Source of the DNA: Pseudomonas sp. LS.1a
GTDB lineage: Bacteria; Pseudomonadota; Gammaproteobacteria; Pseudomonadales; Pseudomonadaceae
Length of the DNA: 64,000 bases
Assembly (NCBI RefSeq): GCF_022533585.1
Contig: NZ_CP092827.1
Coordinates: 1 to 64,000 of the forward strand
Direction of reading: 5' to 3'
Position numbers and translations under genes: made by a program. Position 1 is the first letter of the stretch; each line of letters begins with the position of its first letter. Positions 50,694-58,906 of the stretch are shown in pieces. The notes under the pieces are model-generated. The model was not told the origin of the DNA. It saw only the letters and a list, made by a program, of their open reading frames with translations, and searched no databases.

Positions 50694-52688
50694 ATGGACA
50701 ACCCACTTCTGCAAAATAGCCATATCCCCGTCGATTATCCGGCGATCACCATCGAAAACATGCAAGTCGCCTTTGAACACGTGCTGTTGGCGCACGAGCA
50801 AGGCATCGAACGCATCCTCCTCGATCAGCAGGCCATGCCAACCTGGGATGACATGGTGCTGGCGGTTGACGGGCTGGATAGCCAGCTGCTGGCGGTGTTG
50901 TATGCTGCCTCGCCATTGGTTGACCGGGATGAAGCCTGGGCCGCGGCCATTATCGACTTCTTTGCCAAGACCACGGAGCGGTTCGACCAGAAATTCACCA
51001 ACGCCGCACTGCAGGCTCTGTATGAGCGCTTGGCCAACAGCGACATCGGCAAGCAGCTGGATGCCCAGAAACGCGCCACGTTGCGCTGGCATCTGGACAA
51101 GTTCAGCGCCAGTGGTGCATCGCTCGCCCCTGCAGGCAAGGTACGCCTGGCCGAACTCCTGAAACAGATTAGCGCTGCGCGGGAGGCGTTTCGCAGCAAC
51201 ATCAACCGGCCAGGGCTGAGCGTCACGGATGAATCCGAACTGAGCGGTATACCTCAACGCATCCGTGATGAGCTGGCTACAAGGGCACAGGAGGCGGGAG
51301 AGCCAGGCTGGTTGATTGCGTGCGAAAGCGTGACCACCGATGCCGTGCTCAAACATGCTGACAACCGGCAGCTGCGTGAGCGCGTGTACCGGGCTTACAA
51401 CACCCGAGGCGTCGGCCTTGGCCTGCAGCAGGACAATCGCTCGCTCCTGGAGCAACTGGCGAGGCTGCTGGAAGAAAAGGCTCACCTGCTCGGCTTTGCC
51501 AGCCATCTGGAGCAGAGCCTGCATGTGAAGAGCGCGGGTTCGGTTACCCATGTGCGCGGCTTTCTTCATGACCTGGCCGAGCATGTGCGGCCGGCCATGC
51601 TGCAGTGGCGCGCAGACATGCAGCGCCAGGCCGCAGCCAAGGGGTTGGGGAATATTCAACCCTGGGACATTGCCTACCTGCAGGCTTCGTCGCGCACGGT
51701 GCTGTCCACCGAAGCCTTGCGCGAATACTTCCCGCTGAATGCTGTGGTCAGCGCATTGCAGCAACTGGCGGAAAAGCTGTTTGACGTGACGCTGCAGGCC
51801 AGGCCGCTGGCAACCTGGGATGACAGCGTGCAACCGTTCGAGGTGTGGCAGGACAACGCCTTGATCGGCTTCTTCTACCTGGACGCCGTACAGCATGCCG
51901 GCAAGCAGCCTGACTCGGTGTTCACCACCTACATTCGCAACCGCCGGGTCGATGCCGAGGGGATCTACCAGGCGGCCTCGGTGGTGGTCTACAGCGACGT
52001 GCCAGCAGCGCTGCCGGGTAGCCAGCCGTTGCTGGGCCATCTGTCACTGCGCAAGCTGTTCCACGAGTTTGGCCATGCCTTGCACCACTTGCTGGTGCGC
52101 ACGACCAACCACGTGATGTCCAACGTCACCGAACTCGGGACCGATGGCGTGGAGCTGTTCGGCAAGCTGTTCGAGCGCTGGGTCTGGGACGCTGATTACC
52201 TGGTGGCGATCTCGTCGCACCAGCACGATGGCAGCCAGCTTGACCGGGCGCGGGTCGATGAGTGCCTGCGCCGCATGCGGCAGCAAGGCGTGGAGGAAAC
52301 CGCGCGCGATCTGAGCCTGGCGCTGTTCGACCTGGACCTGCATGGTACGCCGAACGATGGCCGTTCCCTCGAACAGCGCCTGAGCGATGCCCGTGAGCAT
52401 TCTGGCTACTGGCCCCTTGCCGATTTCGAGCACCCGGCGCACGCCTTCGACCATCTGGTGAACGGCTATGATGCCGGCTATTACGCCTATCTGTGGTCGG
52501 ATGTGCACGCCTTTGACCTGTTCACCCGCTTCGAGGCCCAAGGCCTGCTGGATCGGGCCACAGGCCGGGCGCTGCAGGAGACATTGCTTGCCCCGGGGGC
52601 ATCGCGCCCGTTGCGGGAAGGCATCGAGCTGTTCCTTGGCCGGCAGCCGAGCCAGCTGCCCTACCTGCGTTGGCATGGCCTGAAGTGA
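50694..52688 (+). CDS. Second M3-family peptidase, diverged prlC paralogue
   Basis: 664 residues. The N-terminus MDNPLLQNSHIPVDYPAITIENMQVAFEHVL parallels PrlC (NPLLQSYDLPPFSQI). Zinc motif HEFGH at 457-461 in LFHEFGHALHHLL is intact and the downstream Glu is kept (DGVELFGKLFERW), but the PrlC substrate-loop block AVELPSQFMENW is altered. It has its own ATG and upstream gap and no yheV. Probably an active oligopeptidase with shifted specificity, arising by tandem duplication (inference). Confidence 0.88.
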   Translation: MDNPLLQNSHIPVDYPAITIENMQVAFEHVLLAHEQGIERILLDQQAMPTWDDMVLAVDGLDSQLLAVLYAASPLVDRDEAWAAAIIDFFAKTTERFDQKFTNAALQALYERLANSDIGKQLDAQKRATLRWHLDKFSASGASLAPAGKVRLAELLKQISAAREAFRSNINRPGLSVTDESELSGIPQRIRDELATRAQEAGEPGWLIACESVTTDAVLKHADNRQLRERVYRAYNTRGVGLGLQQDNRSLLEQLARLLEEKAHLLGFASHLEQSLHVKSAGSVTHVRGFLHDLAEHVRPAMLQWRADMQRQAAAKGLGNIQPWDIAYLQASSRTVLSTEALREYFPLNAVVSALQQLAEKLFDVTLQARPLATWDDSVQPFEVWQDNALIGFFYLDAVQHAGKQPDSVFTTYIRNRRVDAEGIYQAASVVVYSDVPAALPGSQPLLGHLSLRKLFHEFGHALHHLLVRTTNHVMSNVTELGTDGVELFGKLFERWVWDADYLVAISSHQHDGSQLDRARVDECLRRMRQQGVEETARDLSLALFDLDLHGTPNDGRSLEQRLSDAREHSGYWPLADFEHPAHAFDHLVNGYDAGYYAYLWSDVHAFDLFTRFEAQGLLDRATGRALQETLLAPGASRPLREGIELFLGRQPSQLPYLRWHGLK

Positions 52689-52734
52689 GGGGACGCTGAC
52701 CGGAGGTGCTGGAAAGATTATGGCGCGCACGATA

Positions 52735-52750
52735 CTGTATATGAATACAG
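52735..52750 (+). promoter_or_regulatory. LexA (SOS) box
   Basis: CTGTATATGAATACAG: CTG-N10-CAG with the AT-rich centre of the gammaproteobacterial LexA consensus. It ends 16 bp before the radical SAM gene's ATG, so a bound repressor would block the promoter or early transcription. Confidence 0.85.
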
Positions 52751-52766
52751 TATACGGGGTGGGCCC

Positions 52767-53825
52767 ATGATTCCTCCAGCACCGCAAAAGGGCCGTGGCA
52801 CGGCACATAATCCGCACAATCGCTTTGCCCCCAGCCATTCGGTGGCGGAGGATGATGGCTGGTGCCAGGAGGTGCCGCAAACCCAGGGCACCGAGGTGCG
52901 AGTCGAGACGGCCAAGTCGGTGATCAGCCGCAACACTTCGCCCGACCTGCCCTTCGACCGCTCCATCAACCCTTACCGTGGCTGCGAGCATGGTTGCATT
53001 TACTGCTATGCCCGCCCTTCCCACGCCTACTGGGACCTTTCCCCCGGCCTGGATTTCGAGACCAAGCTGATAGCCAAGACCAATGCCGCCGAGGTGCTCG
53101 CGCAACAACTGAGCAAACCGGGTTACGTGTGCGCACCGATCAACCTGGGCTCCAATACCGACCCGTACCAGCCGATCGAGCGGGAGCAACTGCTGACCCG
53201 GCGCCTGCTCGAAGTGCTGCTGCGTTTTCGCCACCCGGTGACCATCGTCACCAAGGGTTCGCTGGTATTGCGCGACCTTGACCTGCTGGCCGAGATGGCC
53301 CGCCAGCGCCTGGCGCGGGTGATGATCAGCCTGACCACGCTGGACGATGACCTGAAACGGGTGCTGGAACCGCGTGCGGCGTCACCCAAGGCGCGCTTGC
53401 GAGCGATCCGCGTGTTGCGCGAGGCGGGGGTGCCAGTGGGCGTGTTGTGTTCGCCGATGATTCCAATGATCAACGACAGTGAACTGGAGCGCCTGCTGGA
53501 GGCGGCCAGGGAGGCTGGCGCGCAGAGCGCGGCCTACATGATGTTGCGCCTGCCGCTGGAGGTGGCGCCGTTGTTCGAGCAATGGCTGCAGGACCATTAC
53601 CCGCAGCGGGCGGCGCATGTGTTGAGCCTGATCCGCCAGAGCCGCGGTGGCGAGCTGTATGACAGCCGGTTTGGTGTGCGCATGCGCGGTGAAGGCGTGT
53701 TTGCCGAGTTGCTGGCGCAGCGCTTTGCCAAAGCCATGAAGCGGTTGGATTTCGAAGGGCGAGAAGCGCAGGCGCTGGATTGTTCGGCGTTTTGCCCGCC
53801 GGGTGGGCAGATGGCGCTGTTCTGA
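52767..53825 (+). CDS. PA0069-family radical SAM protein
   Basis: 352 residues; iron-sulfur motif CEHGCIYC (C73, C77, C80; Cx3Cx2C) in NPYRGCEHGCIYCYARPSH, which is the form found in the spore-photoproduct-lyase-like/Elp3-like group. It is preceded by a perfect LexA box, so it is probably DNA-damage inducible; I recall the P. aeruginosa homologue PA0069 being listed in the LexA regulon. The reaction is unknown. The C-terminus has CSAFCPPGGQ, possibly another metal contact. Confidence 0.9.
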   Translation: MIPPAPQKGRGTAHNPHNRFAPSHSVAEDDGWCQEVPQTQGTEVRVETAKSVISRNTSPDLPFDRSINPYRGCEHGCIYCYARPSHAYWDLSPGLDFETKLIAKTNAAEVLAQQLSKPGYVCAPINLGSNTDPYQPIEREQLLTRRLLEVLLRFRHPVTIVTKGSLVLRDLDLLAEMARQRLARVMISLTTLDDDLKRVLEPRAASPKARLRAIRVLREAGVPVGVLCSPMIPMINDSELERLLEAAREAGAQSAAYMMLRLPLEVAPLFEQWLQDHYPQRAAHVLSLIRQSRGGELYDSRFGVRMRGEGVFAELLAQRFAKAMKRLDFEGREAQALDCSAFCPPGGQMALF

Positions 53826-54150
53826 TGCTTGAGCAGAGCACGGCCAGGTTCCGGGTTCCTGCATGGGGCGCATTGCCAGCCATCAATACAACTAATCCAA
53901 GTTGATAATTGGACTAATGGCTCTTGGCAGTTGATGTTTTTTTGCTATTATCCAGTTCCCGCCTCTTTCATCTGGAACCCCCGTTCTAGAGCCTTCGAAT
54001 TAAGCTTCAGTTAAGTTTTCCTCGCTAGCGTAGGAAATCAGTCCACACCGACTGTGATCTATGGCCCGTGCGTGTCATCTAAATCCCTGCATAGCCAGAA
54101 TCTTTCACCGGTAAAATGGATTTACCTATACACCGTCAAGAGGATGAATC
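53826..54150 (+). promoter_or_regulatory. Upstream region of the carbonic anhydrase gene
   Basis: 325 bp without a gene, AT-richer than its surroundings. TTGGCA (53924-53929) and TATTAT (53946-53951) with a 16-bp spacer form a good sigma70 promoter, leaving a ~190-nt leader. Just upstream is an imperfect inverted repeat (CTAATCCAA...TTGGACTAA, about 53892-53917), a possible operator. AGAGGA precedes the ATG. Confidence 0.5.
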
Positions 54151-54870
54151 ATGCCCATCAAGGACCCATCCAAGGTCGTACCGCAGGTCCCCGCGGAGAG
54201 CGCCGATGCCGCCCTTAAGCACATCGTCGACGGCTTCCTGCGTTTTCACCATGACGTTTTCCCCGAGCAGCAAGAGCTGTTCAAGAAGCTCGCCACCGCG
54301 CAAACACCGCGTGCCATGTTCATCACCTGCGCCGACTCGCGCATCGTTCCCGAGCTGATCACCCAGAGTTCGCCTGGCGACCTGTTCGTGACCCGTAACG
54401 TCGGTAACGTGGTACCGCCTTATGGCCAGATGAACGGCGGCGTTTCCAGCGCCATCGAGTACGCCGTACTGGCGTTGAAAGTGCATCACATCATCGTCTG
54501 CGGCCACTCCGACTGCGGCGCCATGCGCGCGGTACTCAACCCGCAATCGCTGACCAAGATGCCGACCGTATCCGCCTGGTTGCGCCACGCCGAAGTGGCC
54601 CGTACCGTGGTCGAGAACAACTGCTCGTGCGGCAGCGAACACGAAACGATGCAAGTGCTGACCAAGGAAAACGTCATCGCCCAGCTGCATCACCTGCGCA
54701 CCCACCCTTCGGTGGCTTCGCGCCTGGCCGCCGGTGAGCTGTTCATCCATGGCTGGGTCTACGACATCGAGACCAGCAAGATCGAAGCCTACGACGCCGC
54801 CAGCGATAGCTTCCTGCCCCTGGCCGCCGGCGAGCCGGTCCCCTGCGCTACTCCGAGAGGCCGCTACTAA
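54151..54870 (+). CDS. Beta-class carbonic anhydrase
   Basis: Interconverts CO2 and bicarbonate. 239 residues with all beta-class zinc and catalytic residues: C60, D62 and R64 in ITCADSR, H119 and C122 in VCGHSDCGA. Cytoplasmic (no signal peptide). A SulP transporter follows after 190 bp on the same strand, suggesting a bicarbonate uptake and conversion pair. Confidence 0.95.
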   Translation: MPIKDPSKVVPQVPAESADAALKHIVDGFLRFHHDVFPEQQELFKKLATAQTPRAMFITCADSRIVPELITQSSPGDLFVTRNVGNVVPPYGQMNGGVSSAIEYAVLALKVHHIIVCGHSDCGAMRAVLNPQSLTKMPTVSAWLRHAEVARTVVENNCSCGSEHETMQVLTKENVIAQLHHLRTHPSVASRLAAGELFIHGWVYDIETSKIEAYDAASDSFLPLAAGEPVPCATPRGRY

Positions 54871-55060
54871 GCGACCCATCCGCCCGCTGAAACCTTGATA
54901 GCCGGCTGCACCCCGTAGGGTGTGGCGCGGCCTTCGGCTGCCTTGAATTCCCTGACTGCCTGCCGGCACGCCCGCTGGCGGCCCGCGCCTGCGCGCTCGT
55001 CAGGGGCAAACGTGCCCACGGCCAGGGGAATGGCTGTGTGACAGAGAAAGGAGAAACACG

Positions 55061-56593
55061 GTGAACATTACACAGTTGAAAACGGCCCTGCCGCGTGAGT
55101 TGCTGGCGTCGGTGGTGGTCTTCCTGGTTGCCCTGCCGTTGTGCATGGGCATTGCGATCGCCTCGGGCATGCCGCCAGCCAAAGGCCTGATTACCGGCAT
55201 TATCGGCGGCATTGTCGTGGGTTTCCTCGCCGGTTCGCCGCTGCAGGTCAGTGGCCCTGCAGCGGGCCTGGCGGTACTGGTGTTCGAGCTGGTGCGCCAG
55301 CATGGCATGGCCATGCTCGGGCCGATCCTGCTGCTGGCCGGCTTGCTGCAATTGCTGGCTGGGCGCTTGCGCCTGGGCTGCTGGTTCCGGGTTACCGCGC
55401 CGGCGGTTGTGTACGGCATGCTGGCCGGGATTGGCGTGCTGATCGTGCTGTCGCAGGTGCATGTGATGTTCGACACCGCGCCGCAGCCTTCCGGCATGCA
55501 GAACCTGCTGGAGTTCCCGGCGACGGTGGCCGCAGCCCTGCCACATGAAAACGCCGGCTCCGGCTGGGTGGCCGGTGCGCTGGGCCTGGGCACCATCGCC
55601 ATCATGTGGGGCTGGGAGCGCCTGCGGCCGCAGCGGCTGCGCTTCGTCCCGGGTGCCCTGCTGGGCGTGTCGGCCATGACGGCAATCAGTATGTGGCTGG
55701 CCTTGCCGGTGAACCGCGTACAGGTGCCGGCCGACCTGTCCGAGGCCATCGACTGGATCCGCCCTGGTGACCTGATGCAACTGGCCGACCCTACCCTGCT
55801 GGTTGCCGCGTTTGCCCTGGCCTTCATCGCCAGTGCCGAAACCTTGTTGTCGGCTGCAGCGGTTGACCGCATGCACAGCGGCCAGCGTTCGGACTTCGAC
55901 CGTGAGCTGTCGGCCCAGGGCATCGGCAACATGCTGTGCGGGGTGTTGGGCGCGTTGCCGATGACCGGGGTGATCGTGCGTAGCTCGGCCAACGTGCAGG
56001 CGGGTGCACAGACCCGGGCTTCGGCAATCTTCCATGGCCTTTGGTTGCTGGCATTCGTGGTTGCGCTGAGCAGCGTTTTGCAGCAGATCCCGGTGGCGAG
56101 CCTGGCGGGTGTGCTGGTGTTTACCGGGGTCAAGCTGGTGGATTTCAAGGCGTTTCGCGGCCTTGGCCGCTATGGCCGTATGCCGATGTTCACCTACGCG
56201 GCGACGGCGTTGGCGATCATCTTTACCGACCTGCTGACCGGCGTGCTGCTGGGCTTTGCCCTGACCTTGCTGAAGCTGGCTCTGAAGGCGGCGCGGTTGA
56301 AGATCAACCTGGTCAGCCTGGAGAAGGCTGGGCACATGGAACTGCGGCTTAGTGGTGCCGCCACCTTCCTCAAGGTGCCGGCGCTGACTCAGGTGCTGGA
56401 TAGCGTGCCGGCGGGGACCACGCTGCACGTGCCGCTGGGTAACCTGAGCTATATCGACCACTCGTGCCTTGAGCTGCTGGAGGACTGGGGTCGCAGCAAT
56501 TCGGCCAATGGGTCGCGGTTGCTGATCGAGCAGCGGCGCCTGAAACGGCGGATCGAGGGGCGGATGCGGACTACGGCGGGGGTTGGGGCTTGA
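55061..56593 (+). CDS. SulP-family transporter, probable bicarbonate carrier
   Basis: 510 residues, 10-12 helices (ASVVVFLVALPLCMGIAIASGMPPAKGLITGIIGGIVVGFLAGSPLQVSGPAAGL) and a C-terminal STAS domain (HMELRLSGAATFLKVPALTQVLDSVPAGTTLHVPLGNLSYIDHSCLELL). GTG 55061 has AAAGGAG upstream. Partnership with carbonic anhydrase suggests bicarbonate, as in BicA-type members; sulfate cannot be excluded. It belongs to a different SulP branch from the gene at 32875-34353. Confidence 0.88.
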   Translation: MNITQLKTALPRELLASVVVFLVALPLCMGIAIASGMPPAKGLITGIIGGIVVGFLAGSPLQVSGPAAGLAVLVFELVRQHGMAMLGPILLLAGLLQLLAGRLRLGCWFRVTAPAVVYGMLAGIGVLIVLSQVHVMFDTAPQPSGMQNLLEFPATVAAALPHENAGSGWVAGALGLGTIAIMWGWERLRPQRLRFVPGALLGVSAMTAISMWLALPVNRVQVPADLSEAIDWIRPGDLMQLADPTLLVAAFALAFIASAETLLSAAAVDRMHSGQRSDFDRELSAQGIGNMLCGVLGALPMTGVIVRSSANVQAGAQTRASAIFHGLWLLAFVVALSSVLQQIPVASLAGVLVFTGVKLVDFKAFRGLGRYGRMPMFTYAATALAIIFTDLLTGVLLGFALTLLKLALKAARLKINLVSLEKAGHMELRLSGAATFLKVPALTQVLDSVPAGTTLHVPLGNLSYIDHSCLELLEDWGRSNSANGSRLLIEQRRLKRRIEGRMRTTAGVGA

Positions 56594-56619
56594 AGCTGAA
56601 AGCCTGTATCGCCTGAACT

Positions 56620-56713
56620 GGCCTCTTCGCGGGTAAACCCGCTCCCACAGGTACTGCACAGGCTTTGAAGCCTGTGCAGTACCTGTGGGAGCGGGTTTAC
56701 CCGCGAAGAGGCC
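56620..56713. repeat. Perfect 44-bp inverted REP pair
   Basis: Arms 56620-56663 and 56670-56713 are perfectly complementary with a 6-nt loop TTTGAA, extending the REP core through GTACTGCACAGGC. It lies between the convergent SulP gene and the hypothetical gene at 56725 and would also act as a strong hairpin in RNA. Confidence 0.92.
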
Positions 56714-56724
56714 GGGACAGGAAA

Positions 56725-57366
56725 TCAGGCCGGCTGGCCCAACTCCACACCCAGCTGACGAGACAGGCACGGCCAGCGCTTCCACGCCGCACCCGTTTCC
56801 GGGCTGCTCAATTTCTCGCGGTAGGCCTCCACCGACTCCACCGCGAAGCTTTCGTCGTTCAACATTTCGTCCACCGAATGGTGCACCACTTCATCCAGCT
56901 GGTTGGCAAAGGTCTCGCCAATCAACTGGTGGGCAATCAGGTTGGCGACGGTGGTGTCGACCGGGATCAGTGGCTGCTGGAAGTGACGGATGTACAGGTC
57001 GTTCACCTCTTCCACCAGGCGGTGCGCCAGGTAGGCCTCATCCAGCAGGCAGTCCAGGCCCACATGCCCTTGCATCACGCTGGGTGGCTGCAGGAAGTAG
57101 GCTTCGGCAATTTTCAGTACAGGTTTGATCTGCGATTCGATTCCGGCCTCGCGGGCAACCGCGTGGGCGGCCTCCAGCAGTTCCGGAACCTGGTCGATGT
57201 AGGCGCTGACGAAGCGCGCCAAAGTACCCTGGGCGTCCTGCTCAGGCAGTTGGATCGAGGGGTGCAGGTGGGGCAGTTGCAGCTCGAGACGCGTTTTCAG
57301 TTGGCCGGTCTGGCCTTCGTGTTGATGGGCTTGGCTTACCTGCTCGCGTACAGCAGCGATGTTCAT
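56725..57366 (-). CDS. Conserved hypothetical protein next to the cox operon
   Basis: 213 residues, soluble, largely helical and acidic; no signal peptide, membrane segment or metal motif seen. The start MNIAAVREQVSQAHQHEGQ at ATG 57366 has GGAG 6 bp upstream. I recognise it only as a Pseudomonas protein habitually divergent from coxB; no function is known to me. Confidence 0.75.
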   Translation of the reverse strand: MNIAAVREQVSQAHQHEGQTGQLKTRLELQLPHLHPSIQLPEQDAQGTLARFVSAYIDQVPELLEAAHAVAREAGIESQIKPVLKIAEAYFLQPPSVMQGHVGLDCLLDEAYLAHRLVEEVNDLYIRHFQQPLIPVDTTVANLIAHQLIGETFANQLDEVVHHSVDEMLNDESFAVESVEAYREKLSSPETGAAWKRWPCLSRQLGVELGQPA

Positions 57367-57735
57367 GACAACTCCAGGGACATTACGTTTCAAACGGAAG
57401 ACACTAAATTAGCTCGGTATACAGAATACCTAAGACGCATTTGTTATAAGTCGCGCAAACGTGTGCATGCTCAGGCATATCGAAACGCCATTATTGTGCC
57501 ATGCCGTGTCAAGCGCGCGGTTTTCAGGCTATTCAGCCATTTCATCGAGTTCATTTCACGGGCTTCGTTGCGTGCCGTTGGTCGCTGTCTATACTCCCGG
57601 TGAACGTGATTCGTTGATGAGGCCCGACTGCTTTTAGCAGGGGCTCGGTCGTCGAAGCCAGGCAGTCTTGACCACCGTTCCCTCTTGCCGCAGGCCACGC
57701 CTCCGGGACTACAAGAACGAGAAGGGGAACCCGCA
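57367..57735. promoter_or_regulatory. cox operon upstream region
   Basis: 369 bp between divergent genes. It contains a perfect inverted repeat GGTAT-ACAGA-ATACC (57416-57430), a possible operator 50 bp upstream of the hypothetical gene, and, nearer coxB, a GC hairpin around CTGC-TTTTA-GCAG (about 57628-57640) in what is probably the coxB leader. No sigma factor site is assigned. GAAGGGGA precedes coxB. Confidence 0.4.
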
Positions 57736-58863
57736 ATGATGCGACATCCACATGTCTGGATGGGCCTCCTGTTGTGGTCGGTTTTTGGTCAGGCCAACGC
57801 CGCCTGGACCGTGAACATGCACCCGGGGGCGACGGAAGTCTCCAACGCCGTCTTCGACCTGCACATGACCATCTTCTGGATCTGCGTGATCATCGGTATC
57901 GTGGTGTTCGGTGCGATGTTCTGGTCGATGGTCATCCACCGCCGCTCCACCGGCCAGCAGGCTGCGCATTTTCACGAGCACACCTGGGTGGAAATCCTCT
58001 GGACCGTGGTCCCCTTCCTGATCCTGGTGGCCATGGCCATCCCGGCCACCAGGACCCTGATCGACATCTACGATGCCAGCGAGTCGGACATCGATATCCA
58101 GGTTACCGGCTACCAGTGGAAGTGGCACTACAAATACCTGGGCCAGGACGTGGAGTTCTTCAGCAACCTGGCCACCCCCACCGAACAGATCCATAACAAG
58201 GCACCCAAGGACGAGCACTACCTGCTCGAAGTCGACCAGCCGCTGGTGCTGCCGGTGGGCGCCAAGGTGCGCTTCCTGGTGACCGCTGCCGACGTCATCC
58301 ACTCCTGGTGGGTGCCGGCCTTTGCGGTCAAGCGTGATGCCATCCCCGGCTTCGTCAACGAAGCCTGGACCCGTATCGAGAAGCCCGGCATCTACCGCGG
58401 CCAGTGCACCGAGCTGTGCGGCAAGGACCACGGCTTCATGCCGGTGGTGGTCGAGGTCAAGTCCAAGGCCGACTACGACACCTGGCTGGGCGAGCGCAAG
58501 GCTGAAGCTGCCAAGCTCAAGGAGCTGACCAGCAAGGAATGGACCCTGGAAGAACTGGTGGAACGTGGTGACAAGGTCTACCACTCCACCTGCGTGGCCT
58601 GTCACCAGGCCGAAGGCCAGGGCCTGCCGCCAATGTTCCCGGCGCTCAAGGGCTCGAAGATCGCCACCGGGCCGAAGGAAGCCCACCTGGGCATCGTCTT
58701 CCACGGCAAGCCCGGCACCGCCATGGCCGCGTTCGGCAAGCAGCTCTCGGAAGTCGATATCGCCGCCGTGGTCACCTACGAGCGCAACGCCTGGGGCAAC
58801 AACAAGGGTGACATGGTCACGCCGAAGGACGTGCTGGCGCTGAAGCAGGCAGAAGCGCAATGA
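57736..58863 (+). CDS. coxB: Cytochrome c oxidase subunit II, caa3 type
   Basis: 375 residues: signal/anchor region (WMGLLLWSVFGQANA), two membrane helices, a CuA cupredoxin domain with C224, C228, H232 and M235 in GQCTELCGKDHGFM, and a fused C-terminal cytochrome c with CVACH at 286-290. The heme domain makes it caa3 type. ATG 57736 is followed by a second ATG codon; either could start. Confidence 0.96.
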   Translation: MMRHPHVWMGLLLWSVFGQANAAWTVNMHPGATEVSNAVFDLHMTIFWICVIIGIVVFGAMFWSMVIHRRSTGQQAAHFHEHTWVEILWTVVPFLILVAMAIPATRTLIDIYDASESDIDIQVTGYQWKWHYKYLGQDVEFFSNLATPTEQIHNKAPKDEHYLLEVDQPLVLPVGAKVRFLVTAADVIHSWWVPAFAVKRDAIPGFVNEAWTRIEKPGIYRGQCTELCGKDHGFMPVVVEVKSKADYDTWLGERKAEAAKLKELTSKEWTLEELVERGDKVYHSTCVACHQAEGQGLPPMFPALKGSKIATGPKEAHLGIVFHGKPGTAMAAFGKQLSEVDIAAVVTYERNAWGNNKGDMVTPKDVLALKQAEAQ

Positions 58864-58906
58864 ACCGGGTTACTCGCGGCAATCAATGGATTGCAGGAGA
58901 CAGGAC

